Shown here piece by piece: positions 9,783 through 22,005 of a DNA stretch of 64,000 bases. This DNA is from Sideroxydans sp. Lineage in GTDB: Bacteria; Pseudomonadota; Gammaproteobacteria; Burkholderiales; Gallionellaceae. Location of the stretch: positions 124,001 to 188,000 of the forward strand of contig WGNQ01000004.1 of the NCBI GenBank assembly GCA_016124455.1. The letters are read 5' to 3'. Every line of letters starts with the position of its first letter. Position 1 is the first letter of the stretch. The position numbers and the translations under genes are program-made. The notes beneath the pieces were generated by a model. The model saw nothing but the letters and a program-made list of their open reading frames with translations. It was not told the origin of the DNA and ran no database searches.

Positions 9783-10946
9783 ATGAGCGAGTTTTTGTTT
9801 ACATCCGAATCCGTATCCGAAGGCCATCCGGATAAAGTCGCAGACCAGATTTCCGATGCCATTGTTGACGCCATTCTAGCGCAGGACAAACATTCGCGCA
9901 TCGCGGCCGAAACGCTGTGCAATACCGGGCTGGTCGTTTTGGCTGGCGAGATCACGACTGCCGCCAACGTCGACTACATTCAGGTAGCGCGCGATACCAT
10001 CAAGCGCATCGGCTATGACAATACCGAATACGGCATCGACTACAAGGGCTGTGCAGTGCTGGTGGCCTATGACAAGCAGAGCCCGGACATCGCACAGGGC
10101 GTGAACAAGGCTTACGACGACGACCTGGGCCAGGGCGCGGGCGACCAGGGCCTGATGTTCGGTTACGCCTGTACCGAAACCGACACCCTGATGCCGCTGC
10201 CGATTTATCTGGCGCACCGCATCGTCGAGCGCCAGTCGCAGCTGCGCCACGACGGCCGCCTGGCCTGGCTGCGCCCTGATGCCAAGTCGCAGGTTACGAT
10301 CAAATACGTTGATGGCAAGCCGGACTCCATCGATACCGTTGTGCTGTCCACCCAGCATGCGCCGGAGATGACGCTGGAGCAGATCCGCGAAGCGGCCATC
10401 GAGGAAATCATCAAGCCGGTATTGCCGAAAGAATTGATCAAGGGCGAAATCAAATATCTGGTCAATCCGACCGGACGTTTCGTTGTCGGCGGCCCGCAGG
10501 GCGACTGCGGCCTGACCGGGCGCAAGATTATTGTCGATACCTATGGCGGCGCGGCACCACACGGCGGTGGCGCGTTTTCCGGCAAGGATCCGTCCAAGGT
10601 GGACCGTTCCGCTGCTTACGCCGGCCGTTATGTGGCGAAGAATATTGTCGCCGCCGGCCTGGCCGAGAAGTGCCTGGTACAGGTCTCCTACGCCATCGGT
10701 GTGGCGCAGCCGACCAGCGTCATGGTTACCACTTATGGCACAGGCAAGATTTCCGACGAAAAGATTACCGAGCTCGTGAAGCGGCATTTCGACCTGCGCC
10801 CGAAGGGCATCGTGCAGATGCTCGACCTGTTGCGTCCGGTCTACCAGAACACTGCGGCCTACGGCCACTTTGGCCGCGAGGAGCCGGGTTTCACCTGGGA
10901 AGCTACCGACAAGGCTGCGGCGTTGCGCGCAGACGCAGGACTGTAA
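9783..10946 (+). CDS. metK: S-adenosylmethionine synthetase
   Basis: The 387-aa enzyme forms SAM from methionine and ATP in the cytosol. Signatures are [19 protein letters not shown] (first 20 residues of the active-site loop, catalytic His in GHPDK), the GAGDQG nucleotide motif and the P-loop-like [16 protein letters not shown]. Length equals the family norm (about 384). It stands ahead of the SAH riboswitch and ahcY-metF, so SAM production and SAH recycling are neighbours. metK itself lies upstream of the riboswitch and is not controlled by it. Confidence 0.98.
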   Translation: MSEFLFTSESVSEGHPDKVADQISDAIVDAILAQDKHSRIAAETLCNTGLVVLAGEITTAANVDYIQVARDTIKRIGYDNTEYGIDYKGCAVLVAYDKQSPDIAQGVNKAYDDDLGQGAGDQGLMFGYACTETDTLMPLPIYLAHRIVERQSQLRHDGRLAWLRPDAKSQVTIKYVDGKPDSIDTVVLSTQHAPEMTLEQIREAAIEEIIKPVLPKELIKGEIKYLVNPTGRFVVGGPQGDCGLTGRKIIVDTYGGAAPHGGGAFSGKDPSKVDRSAAYAGRYVAKNIVAAGLAEKCLVQVSYAIGVAQPTSVMVTTYGTGKISDEKITELVKRHFDLRPKGIVQMLDLLRPVYQNTAAYGHFGREEPGFTWEATDKAAALRADAGL

Positions 10947-10956
10947 TTCCGCATTA

Positions 10957-11042
10957 CCCACCCTGTCGAGGGGCGCTGCAGCAGCGACCGCAAGGTTGAT
11001 CTGTCAGGCTCGTCAGGGTGGCGCACAGTAGCAACGGCGCCC
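10957..11042 (+). ncRNA. S-adenosylhomocysteine (SAH) riboswitch
   Basis: The leader of ahcY fits the SAH riboswitch family. P1 arms CACCCTG (10959-10965) and CAGGGTG (11014-11020) pair, continued by CGAG (10967-10970) with CTCG (11009-11012). The conserved core GGGGCGCTGC follows the 5' arm and CAGGCTCG precedes the 3' arm. The pseudoknot GGCGC (10972-10976) with GCGCC (11037-11041) closes the fold. In the known family SAH binding turns expression on, so that the hydrolase is made when SAH accumulates. It controls ahcY and, by co-transcription, the small membrane gene and metF. Confidence 0.92.
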
Positions 11043-11068
11043 ATTCATTAACTTGAATGGAGTGCTTT

Positions 11069-12481
11069 ATGAACGCTGCTGTTGACTACAAAGTCGCCGA
11101 TATGAACCTGGCCGCCTGGGGCCGCAAGGAAATCGCCATTGCCGAGACCGAAATGCCCGGCCTGATGGCAATCCGCGAAGAATATGCCGCCACCCAGCCA
11201 TTGCGTGGCGCGCGCATCGCAGGCTCGCTGCACATGACCATCCAGACCGCCGTGCTGATCGAGACGCTGAAGGCGCTCGGTGCGGACGTGCGCTGGGCAT
11301 CCTGCAACATCTTTTCGACACAGGACCACGCTGCCGCAGCCATCGCTGCGGGCGGCACCCCGGTGTTTGCCTACAAGGGCGAAACCCTGGAGGAATACTG
11401 GGACTACACCCACAGGATTTTCGACTGGGCCGATGGCGGCACGCCGAACATGATTCTCGACGATGGCGGCGACGCCACGCTGCTGCTGCACCTGGGCAGC
11501 CGCGCCGAAACCAATCCTTCGCTGATCGCCAGCCCGACCTCGGAAGAGGAAACCTTCCTGTTTGCCGCGATCAAGAAGCGCCTCGCCGAACAGCCCGGCT
11601 GGTACACCAAGTGCCTGAACGCAATCAAGGGCGTGACCGAGGAAACCACCACCGGCGTGCACCGCCTGTACCAGATGCATGCGCGCGGCGAACTCAAGTT
11701 CCCCGGCATCAACGTCAACGATTCCGTTACCAAGTCCAAATTCGACAACCTGTACGGCTGCCGCGAATCGCTGGTGGATGGCATCAAGCGCGCGACTGAC
11801 GTGATGGTGGCCGGCAAGATTGCCGTGGTATGCGGATACGGCGACGTCGGCAAAGGCTCGGCACAGGCGCTGCGCGCGCTGTCGGCACAGGTGTGGGTCA
11901 CCGAGATCGACCCGATCTGCGCACTGCAGGCCGCGATGGAAGGCTACCGCGTAGTGACCATGGATTATGCTGCCGACAAGGCCGACATTTTCGTTACCAC
12001 CACCGGCAACTTCCACGTCATTACCCACGACCACATGGCGAAGATGAAGAACCAGGCCATCGTCTGCAACATCGGCCATTTCGACAACGAGATCGACGTC
12101 GCCTCGCTGGAAAAATACCAGTGGGAAGAAATCAAGCCGCAGGTCGACCACGTGATTTTCCCGGACGGCAAGCGCATCATCCTGCTGGCCAAGGGTCGCC
12201 TGGTGAACCTGGGTTGCGGTACCGGCCATCCGTCCTACGTGATGAGCTCCTCCTTTGCCAACCAGACCATTGCGCAGATCGAGCTGTGGACGGAAGCGGA
12301 AAAGGGCTCCAACAAGTATCCGGTCGGCGTGTACACGCTGCCCAAGCACCTGGACGAGAAGGTCGCGCGTCTGCAGCTGAAGACGCTGAACGCGCAACTG
12401 ACCGAGCTTACCGACCAGCAGGCTGCGTACATCAACGTGCCGAAGGAAGGTCCGTACAAGGCCGAGCACTACCGCTACTAA
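11069..12481 (+). CDS. ahcY: S-adenosylhomocysteine hydrolase
   Basis: The 470-aa NAD-dependent enzyme splits SAH into adenosine and homocysteine, relieving inhibition of methyltransferases. It has the NAD-binding glycine motif [18 protein letters not shown], the bacterial-type insert after residue 150, and the C-terminal YKAEHYRY tail whose Lys/Tyr reach into the neighbouring subunit. The ATG at 11069 has GGAG 6 nt upstream. ATG 11057 lies before that Shine-Dalgarno and is less likely. The SAH riboswitch immediately upstream supports the identity independently. Confidence 0.98.
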   Translation: MNAAVDYKVADMNLAAWGRKEIAIAETEMPGLMAIREEYAATQPLRGARIAGSLHMTIQTAVLIETLKALGADVRWASCNIFSTQDHAAAAIAAGGTPVFAYKGETLEEYWDYTHRIFDWADGGTPNMILDDGGDATLLLHLGSRAETNPSLIASPTSEEETFLFAAIKKRLAEQPGWYTKCLNAIKGVTEETTTGVHRLYQMHARGELKFPGINVNDSVTKSKFDNLYGCRESLVDGIKRATDVMVAGKIAVVCGYGDVGKGSAQALRALSAQVWVTEIDPICALQAAMEGYRVVTMDYAADKADIFVTTTGNFHVITHDHMAKMKNQAIVCNIGHFDNEIDVASLEKYQWEEIKPQVDHVIFPDGKRIILLAKGRLVNLGCGTGHPSYVMSSSFANQTIAQIELWTEAEKGSNKYPVGVYTLPKHLDEKVARLQLKTLNAQLTELTDQQAAYINVPKEGPYKAEHYRY

Positions 12482-12507
12482 TCCCGGCGCGCTAAGCTGT
12501 AAGGCAC

Positions 12508-12530
12508 GGGGGCGGGGGTTTCCCGCCCCC
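12508..12530 (+). other. GC-rich hairpin between ahcY and the small membrane gene
   Basis: GGGGGCGGG (12508-12516) and CCCGCCCCC (12522-12530) form a 9-bp stem with a 5-nt loop 26 bp after ahcY. There is no true U-run after it (TCTGATTT). It may be a partial terminator or an mRNA-stabilising stem setting a step-down in expression of the downstream genes. Confidence 0.6.
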
Positions 12531-12550
12531 TCTGATTTAGAGGAGTAACG

Positions 12551-12904
12551 GTGCGACTGCTGCTGATCTGGGTCCTGAATGCGCTGGCACTGCTGACCGT
12601 GGCGAATTTCATGCCGGGTATCCACCTGGGCGGTTTCGCCGACGCCATGGTGGCGGCGCTGTTTCTCGGCCTGGTCAACACGCTGATCCGTCCGTTGCTG
12701 ATCCTGCTGACCCTGCCTGCCACCGTGCTGACCCTGGGCCTGTTCATTTTCGTGATCAACGGCCTGCTGTTCTGGTTCATCGGTTCGGTGCTCAGGGGCT
12801 TCGTGGTGGACGGCTTCTGGTACGGCGTGGCCGGCGCAGTGCTGTACAGCGTGTTCTCGTGGGCGCTCAGCGCAGCCGTTGCACAAATCGTGAGGAAAAC
12901 ATGA
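12551..12904 (+). CDS. small integral membrane protein, phage-holin-4 superfamily (YvlD-like)
   Basis: The 117-aa, almost wholly hydrophobic protein has about four membrane segments (residues about 2-22, 30-50, 55-80 and 88-112). It has the NTLIRPLLILLTLPATVLTLG block characteristic of the family named after phage holins (12 residues of it are near-invariant). Despite the name these are chromosomal genes of unknown role and not part of a prophage. Start GTG 12551 has AGGAG 5 nt upstream. Its stop overlaps the metF ATG. Its constant place between ahcY and metF suggests co-transcription under the SAH riboswitch, but I can name no function. Confidence 0.85.
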   Translation: MRLLLIWVLNALALLTVANFMPGIHLGGFADAMVAALFLGLVNTLIRPLLILLTLPATVLTLGLFIFVINGLLFWFIGSVLRGFVVDGFWYGVAGAVLYSVFSWALSAAVAQIVRKT

Positions 12905-13734
12905 GTAACAAACCGATCAGTTTCGAATTCTTTCCGCCGCAGACGGCGGAAGGCACAGGCAAGCTGACTGCAGCACGCCAGCAACTGGCCATGCTCAGGC
13001 CGGAATTTTTTTCCGTGACTTTTGGTGCCGGCGGCTCCACGCAGAGCCGGACGCTGGAAACCATCCGGCAAATCCATGACGAAGGCCATCAGGCCGCGCC
13101 GCATCTGTCGTGCGTGGGCTCCACGCGCGAGAACATTCGCACCCTGCTGCATGCCTACAAGGATATGGGCATCAAGCGCATTGTCGCGTTGCGGGGCGAC
13201 ATGCCGTCCGGCATGGGCAGTATCGGCGAATTCCACTATGCCAACGAGCTGGTGTCGTTCATCCGCGCCGAGACCGGCGAACATTTCCATATCGAAGTGG
13301 CCGCCTATCCGGAATTTCACCCGCAGGCCAAGTCGCCACGCGATGATCTCGCCAACTTCAAGCGCAAGGTGAATGCCGGTGCGGATTCCGCGATTACGCA
13401 GTATTTCTACAATGCGGATGCCTATTTCCGCTTCGTCGAAGACTGTCGCAAGCTCGGTGTGACCGCGCCCGTCGTGCCGGGTATCATGCCCATCGTGAAG
13501 TTCTCGCAACTGGCGCGCTTCTCCGATGCCTGCGGCGCGGAAATCCCGCGCTGGATACGCAAGCCGCTGGAAAGCCTCGGCGACGACAGCACGGCAGTGA
13601 AAAGCTTCGGCCTGGATGTGGTGACGCAACTGTGCGAGAAGCTGCTCGCCGGCGGCGCACCGGGGCTGCATTTCTACACGCTCAACCAGGCCGGCGCGTC
13701 GCTGGAAATCCTGCACCGACTGGGATACAAATAA
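12901..13734 (+). CDS. metF: 5,10-methylenetetrahydrofolate reductase
   Basis: The 277-aa FAD enzyme makes 5-methyl-tetrahydrofolate for methionine synthesis. Conserved features are SFEFFPPQT at the start, the catalytic Glu in that segment, FGAGGSTQ, LRGDMP and the DSAITQYFYN strand. The start ATG 12901 overlaps the preceding stop (ATGA). A longer frame to 12859 lies wholly inside that gene. It completes the cluster that regenerates methionine from homocysteine, and is predicted to share the SAH-riboswitch transcript. Confidence 0.96.
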   Translation: MSNKPISFEFFPPQTAEGTGKLTAARQQLAMLRPEFFSVTFGAGGSTQSRTLETIRQIHDEGHQAAPHLSCVGSTRENIRTLLHAYKDMGIKRIVALRGDMPSGMGSIGEFHYANELVSFIRAETGEHFHIEVAAYPEFHPQAKSPRDDLANFKRKVNAGADSAITQYFYNADAYFRFVEDCRKLGVTAPVVPGIMPIVKFSQLARFSDACGAEIPRWIRKPLESLGDDSTAVKSFGLDVVTQLCEKLLAGGAPGLHFYTLNQAGASLEILHRLGYK

Positions 13735-13736
13735 AC

Positions 13737-15077
13737 ATGCTACGCACACCGGAACTGTTGCTGCCAGCAGGCACGCTCGAAAAAATGCGCACCGCCTACG
13801 CGTTTGGCGCGGATGCGGTCTATGCCGGCCAGCCGCGCTACAGCCTGCGTGCACGCAACAACGAATTCAAGCTGGAAGAACTGCAAACCGGGATACAGGA
13901 AGCGCATACCCTGGGCAAAAAGCTGTTCGTCGCCAGCAACCTGATGCCGCACAACGCCAAGATCAAGACCTACATGGCGGATATGGAGCCGGTGATCGCG
14001 ATGCGGCCAGATGCGCTGATCATGGCCGATCCCGGCCTGATCGCGATGGTGCGCGAGCGCTGGCCCGAGCAGGAGATCCATCTTTCCGTCCAGGCCAACA
14101 CCGTCAACTATGCCGCAGTGAAATTCTGGCAGTCGCTGGGCCTTACCCGCGTGATCCTGTCGCGCGAACTGTCGCTCGACGAAATCGAGGAAATCCGCCA
14201 GCAATGCCCGGACATGGAGCTCGAGGTGTTCGTGCACGGCGCACTGTGCATTGCCTATTCCGGCCGCTGTCTGCTCTCGGGCTATTTCAACCACCGCGAC
14301 GCCAACCAGGGCACCTGCACCAACTCCTGCCGCTGGGACTACAAGGTGGAAAATGCCGAAGAAAACGGCACCGGCGATATCCAGAAAATCGATTTCGACT
14401 TCGACAAGGCACTGACCGAAAGTGCGCTGTCCGACTGCGGTTCTCAGCCGCGCCATCCGCTGGCCGACCGCGCCTATGTCATTTCGCGTCAGGATCATCC
14501 GGGCGAACTGATGCCGGTACTCGAAGACGAGCATGGCACCTACATCATGAATTCGAAAGACCTGCGCGCGGTGGAGCATGTCGAGCGGCTGGTGAAAATC
14601 GGCATCGACTCGCTCAAGGTCGAAGGCCGCACCAAGTCGATCTACTATGTCGCGCGCACCGCGCAGGTGTACCGCCAGGCCATCGACGATGCGGTTGCCG
14701 GCCGTCCGTTCAACCTGAGCCTGCTCGGCGCGCTCGATGCGCTGGCCAACCGTGGCTATACCGACGGCTTCTACGAGCGTCACCACACGCACGAGCAGCA
14801 GAACTACATGCGCGGCCACTCCGAAAGCACGCGCCAGCAATATGTCGGTGACATCGTGGCGTGCGCGAATGGCATCGCTGAGATCGATGTGAAGAACAGG
14901 TTCCAGGTTGGCGACAGGCTGGAAATCGTCCATCCCTCCGGCAACTGCATCGTCGAGCTTGCCGAGATGAAAAATGCCGATGGCGAAGCGCTCAGCGTGG
15001 CACCCGGCAGCGGGCACCATGTGCGGATTCCGCTGGCCGGCAATTATCAGAACGGCATGATTGCCCGTTTTATCTGA
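13737..15077 (+). CDS. trhP: tRNA 5-hydroxyuridine modification protein, peptidase U32 family (TrhP/YegQ)
   Basis: This 446-aa U32 protein aligns along its length with E. coli YegQ (TrhP), which takes part in 5-hydroxyuridine formation at position 34 of tRNAs. Seen: LLLPAGTLEKMRTAYAFGAD at the N-terminus, GALCIAYSGRCLLSGYF with the following GTCTNSCRWDY, giving the four-cysteine cluster of the family, and KVEGRTKS. Despite the family name no protease activity is implied. ATG 13737 follows the metF stop by 2 bp, so it is in the same transcript. The exact YegQ assignment (over RlhA/YdcP) rests on length and the short C-terminal domain. Confidence 0.88.
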   Translation: MLRTPELLLPAGTLEKMRTAYAFGADAVYAGQPRYSLRARNNEFKLEELQTGIQEAHTLGKKLFVASNLMPHNAKIKTYMADMEPVIAMRPDALIMADPGLIAMVRERWPEQEIHLSVQANTVNYAAVKFWQSLGLTRVILSRELSLDEIEEIRQQCPDMELEVFVHGALCIAYSGRCLLSGYFNHRDANQGTCTNSCRWDYKVENAEENGTGDIQKIDFDFDKALTESALSDCGSQPRHPLADRAYVISRQDHPGELMPVLEDEHGTYIMNSKDLRAVEHVERLVKIGIDSLKVEGRTKSIYYVARTAQVYRQAIDDAVAGRPFNLSLLGALDALANRGYTDGFYERHHTHEQQNYMRGHSESTRQQYVGDIVACANGIAEIDVKNRFQVGDRLEIVHPSGNCIVELAEMKNADGEALSVAPGSGHHVRIPLAGNYQNGMIARFI

Positions 15078-15086
15078 GTACGTTGC

Positions 15087-15542
15087 ATGATTTTTTCCAA
15101 TTTATCGCAGCATGATCGCTACACCGTGCTGCACCCATTGTTCCAGGGCGCATTCGATTACATTCGCGATACGGATTTGTTCGCGCTCGCGCCGGGACGC
15201 TATCCCATCGTCGGCGACGACCTGTTTGCGATCGTCGAACAGGTGCCGGGCAAGACCAGGGAGATGGCAAAACTGGAAGCGCATCGTCGTTATATCGACA
15301 TCCAGCTCGTGCTGGAAGGCGACGAACAGATGGGCTGGAAACCACTTGCGGATTGCCTGAACCCGGTCAGCGAACACAGCGCAGAAAAGGACATCCGCTT
15401 CTTCCACGACGCGCCCGCATCCTGGGTTGCGGTACCGCCGGATCACTTCTGCATTTTCTTTCCCGAGGATGCGCATGCGCCGCTGGTCGGTAGCGGGCAG
15501 ATCAAAAAGGTGATTTTCAAGGTGGCGGTGGGACCTGCCTAG
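15087..15542 (+). CDS. YhcH/YjgK/YiaL family protein
   Basis: The 151-aa single-domain protein is of the YhcH/EbgC type, a small cupin-like beta fold. Diagnostic segments are EAHRRYIDIQLVLEG, MGWKPL, DIRFF, FCIFFPEDAHAP and KVIFKV. The His/Glu residues in the first and fourth are the likely metal ligands. Family members sit in sialic-acid or sugar operons, but the biochemical role is not settled, and no such operon is here. It starts 9 bp after trhP and its stop codon interlocks with the convergent ubiH stop. Confidence 0.85.
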   Translation: MIFSNLSQHDRYTVLHPLFQGAFDYIRDTDLFALAPGRYPIVGDDLFAIVEQVPGKTREMAKLEAHRRYIDIQLVLEGDEQMGWKPLADCLNPVSEHSAEKDIRFFHDAPASWVAVPPDHFCIFFPEDAHAPLVGSGQIKKVIFKVAVGPA

Positions 15543-16698
15543 CCGTTTGCGCCGAACATCATCCGCTTCGCGATAAATTTCTTCGCGAGCGGCAAGCAAT
15601 CGAGCATCGATAACGAAGCAGCCCGCCCGCCGCTCAGCAGCGGCAGGTCGTTGGAGAACATCCGCACCAGCCCGTCGGTGAAGCGGATGCCGGCGTTGCG
15701 GTCGAGGCGGCGTGACTTCCGGTAATCTTCCAGCATGGTTGCCGAGCCGAGCGCCTCCGGCGCACAGGCCAGCATGGCTTGCGCCAGTTCCCAGGCATCG
15801 CGCAAACCCATGTTGAAGCCCTGCCCCGCCACCGGGTGCAGCGTCTGTGCGGCATTGCCGAGCAGCACGGTATGCGGCAGCGTGGTGTCCGGTGCGCGTC
15901 GCAGGCGCAGCGGGAAGCAGCTGCGTGTACCAACATTGATGAAACTGCCCACGCGGTCGCCGAAGTGTTCGTGCAGGCGGGCAAGGAAGGTCGCATCGTC
16001 CCATTGCAGCATCTGCTGTGCCTGCTCGTGGCTGGCGGTCCACACCAGTTCGTAGCCGTCCTTGTACGGCAGCAATGCCACGGGGCCTTGTGTGGTGAAG
16101 CGCTCGAATGCGGTATCTGCTTTGGGAAACTGGCAGGTGATATGCGTGACCAGTGCGCTCTGGCCGTAATCGGTGATTTCGGGCGGATGGCTGGTTTCCA
16201 GCAGCTTGCCGCCGTCGGCGACCACGGCCAGGTGCGCGCTCAGGACATGTTCGACGCCGTCGTGCTGGTAGCTGATACGCGCGCCGTCGGTTTCGCTGAG
16301 CAATTGCGTGACTGCAGCACCGGTCTGGTAGCTGATGCCGTCAGCGTGCAGCGCCTGTTGCAGTGCATTGTGCAGCGCCGGGTAGGGCAGCACGTAGCCG
16401 AGCTCCGGTACGTCGAGTTCGGCGGCGCGCAGCACGGCGCGGCCCAGCGCATGCTTCTGCGAGATATGGATGGTCTTGATCGGGGAAACCTGCGCGATGT
16501 CGTGCCACACGCCGAGGCGATCCAGCAGCAGGCGGCTGCCGTAGGACAAGGCCAGTGCGCGCGGGTCGCTGCCGGCATTTTCCGCCTTGCGCGCTTCCAG
16601 CACGTGAATGTTCAGGCCGCTGCCGCGCATGGCCAGTGCCAGCGCAAGGCCGACCGGGCCGCCGCCGATGATGGCGACATCGCAATGCTGGTCAGTGG

Positions 16699-16702
<4 letters not shown>
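15539..16702 (-). CDS. ubiH: ubiquinone-biosynthesis FAD monooxygenase, UbiH family
   Basis: The 387-aa class-A flavoprotein monooxygenase has an N-terminal Rossmann motif VAIIGGGPVGLALALA (residues about 8-23), the SDPRALAL loop, and the FAD-binding C-terminal motif GNAAQTLHPVAGQGFNMGLR (a GD-type motif with N in place of D, as in UbiH). It hydroxylates the quinone ring. The family has UbiH/UbiI/UbiF branches. I prefer UbiH from the GNAAQ motif and linkage to pepP as in E. coli. The start at 16702 overlaps the pepP stop by ATGA; the longer frame to 16900 is inside pepP. Confidence 0.88.
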
Positions 16703-19695
<2,993 letters not shown>

Positions 19696-19762
19696 GGGGT
19701 TTCCGGATGGTTTTAGGCTAGAATGGGCGGGATTTTAACACCTTAAATTTATCCGCTGCGTC

Positions 19763-21982
19763 ATGCGTTTTCGCCTTAGTCCCGTTGCGATTTCTGTGCT
19801 CTGCGCTTTTGCTCCCGCCGCCTACGGCGCGGACGAGCCGCTGATCCTGAAGCTCGATCGCACGTTCAATGTCATGCCGGACACGCCGGATGCTACCCCG
19901 GCCTTCATCAATGCGCGCCACATCGAGGGGAAAAAGGAGAGCCAGATTGTGGCGACCGGCGATGCGGAACTGCGCAAGCATGGACAGGCGATATTCGCCG
20001 ACAGGCTGGTGTATATGCAGAATACCAAAGAAGTGATTGCCGACGGCTCGGTACGCGTGGAGCAGGGTGGCGACGTGATGTCGGGGCCGCATCTCGAACT
20101 GAATATGGATACCAGCATCGGTGATATGACGCAGCCCGTGTTTCATCTCGGCGCAAACGATGCGCGCGGAAATGCCGACAGCATGCATATGGAGGGCAGG
20201 AAAAATTACACCCTGCATAACGTCGCCTATACTTCCTGCCCAGCAGGCAACGACGATTGGCTGCTTAAAATGTCCCGCCTCGACATTGACCGGGAAACCC
20301 AGGTCGGCGCGGCGCACGACGCCTATGTAGAGTTCAAGGGCGTACCTATCCTGTATACGCCGTGGATGGACTTTGCGCTTAACGATAACCGCAAAACAGG
20401 TTTTCTCGGCCCGGTATTCGGCGGTACGACCACTGGGGGTAGCGAAGTCACGCTGCCGTTCTACTGGAATATCGCCCCCAACCGGGATGCAACCATTGCC
20501 CCGCGGGTAATGACCAAGCGCGGACTGTTGCTTAGCAATGAATTTCGCTATCTGGAGCCGAATTATGCCGGTGAAGCGCATGTCGATGTTTTGCCCGGCG
20601 ACCGCCTGGCCAACCGCACGCGTTCCTACCTGGCGCTCAAGCATGCGCAGAACCTGGGGGGCGGCTTCAGCGGCTCGGTAAATTTCAACCGTGTTTCGGA
20701 CGATGCCTACTTCCGCGACCTGTCGAGTTCCGTGACCGGCACTTCGCAGGTCAACTTGCTACGTGAAGGCGTATTGAATTACGGCGGTAGCTGGTGGAAT
20801 GCGGCCGCGCGCGTGCAGAGTTACCAGACTTTGCAGGATCCGGCTGCACCGGTAGGCGTTCCCTATCGCCGCCTGCCACAGCTTAGTGTGGACGCACAGC
20901 ACGGTGTGGACAAGGGGGCGTTGTCGTTTTCCGGCGAGTTCGTGGATTTCCGCCATCCTACCGCGGTCAACGGCCAGCGGCTGGTACTGTATCCCAGCGT
21001 AAGTTACCCGCTTGTGTCCGATCCGGCCTATTACCTGACGCCGAAAATCGGGCTGCACAACACGACTTATCGTCTGGGCGTGAACAATACCGGGAATTTG
21101 CCGAATACCGCATCGCGTACCCTGCCCATTTTCAGCCTGGACAGCGGCATGACGCTGGAGCGCGACTGGAATTTTGCCGGCGAGAGTTTTGTGCAGACGC
21201 TCGAGCCGCGCGTCTATTACGTTTACATTCCCTATCGTAACCAGGATGCATTGCCCAACTTCGATTCGGCACAGGCGACCTTCAGTTTTGCGCAGATGTT
21301 TACCGAAAACCGTTTTTTCGGCAGCGACCGGGTAGGTGATGCCAATCAGGTGACGCTGGCGATGACCTCGCGTTTCCTGGATCCGAACAGCGGTATCGAG
21401 CGCTTGCGTCTGGCGATGGGGCAGCGTTTCAGCCTGGCAACGCCCAGGGTGAACCTGGTGGCGCCTACCGTGACCACCAACAAGTCCGACATCCTGCTGG
21501 CCGCTTCCGGCCGGCTGACCCGCACGCTGTCGCTGGACAGCCTGCTGCAGTACAACCCGACCCAGTCGCGCAGCGAGATGTTTAATGCCTCGGCACGCTA
21601 CCGGCCGGAAAGCGGCAAGGTACTTAACCTCGGCTACCGTTTTACCCGCGCCAGCGTGCGGCAGATCGACTTGTCCGAGCAATGGCCGCTGTATGGCCGC
21701 TGGAATTCGGTGGCGCGCTGGAATTATTCGCTGCAGGAGAAACGTCTGCTGGAGGGCTTGCTCGGGCTTGAGTATAATCAAAGCTGCTGGACGGTGCGGC
21801 TGGTGGCACAGCGTTTTACCACGGCCACCTTCCAGGCATCGACGGGTTTCTTCGTGCAGCTTGAGCTGAACGATCTGGTCCGGGTCGGGTCGGATCCGCT
21901 GGATGCCTTGCGCCAGAGCGTTCCCGGATATACCAAAATGAACCAGACCGCCACCAGCGAGCCGGTGCAGGGCTTGCGCTAA
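19763..21982 (+). CDS. lptD: LPS-assembly protein LptD
   Basis: The 739-aa outer-membrane protein inserts lipopolysaccharide into the outer leaflet. A signal peptide ends near AYGAD (residue 22). An N-terminal OstA/jellyroll domain (about 45-150; GDAELRKHGQAIFADRL) is followed by the barrel (about 190-720). The mature protein shows cysteines only at 159 (TSCPAG) and 675 (NQSCW). The usual C-terminal Cys-Cys pair of E. coli is Ser-Cys here, so only one long-range disulfide could form. It is first in the lptD-surA-pdxA-ksgA operon, and SurA is a chaperone for LptD folding. Confidence 0.95.
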   Translation: MRFRLSPVAISVLCAFAPAAYGADEPLILKLDRTFNVMPDTPDATPAFINARHIEGKKESQIVATGDAELRKHGQAIFADRLVYMQNTKEVIADGSVRVEQGGDVMSGPHLELNMDTSIGDMTQPVFHLGANDARGNADSMHMEGRKNYTLHNVAYTSCPAGNDDWLLKMSRLDIDRETQVGAAHDAYVEFKGVPILYTPWMDFALNDNRKTGFLGPVFGGTTTGGSEVTLPFYWNIAPNRDATIAPRVMTKRGLLLSNEFRYLEPNYAGEAHVDVLPGDRLANRTRSYLALKHAQNLGGGFSGSVNFNRVSDDAYFRDLSSSVTGTSQVNLLREGVLNYGGSWWNAAARVQSYQTLQDPAAPVGVPYRRLPQLSVDAQHGVDKGALSFSGEFVDFRHPTAVNGQRLVLYPSVSYPLVSDPAYYLTPKIGLHNTTYRLGVNNTGNLPNTASRTLPIFSLDSGMTLERDWNFAGESFVQTLEPRVYYVYIPYRNQDALPNFDSAQATFSFAQMFTENRFFGSDRVGDANQVTLAMTSRFLDPNSGIERLRLAMGQRFSLATPRVNLVAPTVTTNKSDILLAASGRLTRTLSLDSLLQYNPTQSRSEMFNASARYRPESGKVLNLGYRFTRASVRQIDLSEQWPLYGRWNSVARWNYSLQEKRLLEGLLGLEYNQSCWTVRLVAQRFTTATFQASTGFFVQLELNDLVRVGSDPLDALRQSVPGYTKMNQTATSEPVQGLR

Positions 21983-22005
21983 TTTAAGTCAGATTAAGGA
22001 AGAAT

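Noticed and set aside
12551..12904. Phage remnant suggested by the holin-like protein
   Set aside because: The family name is historical. There are no other phage genes, no endolysin and no attachment site, and the gene sits in a metabolic operon.
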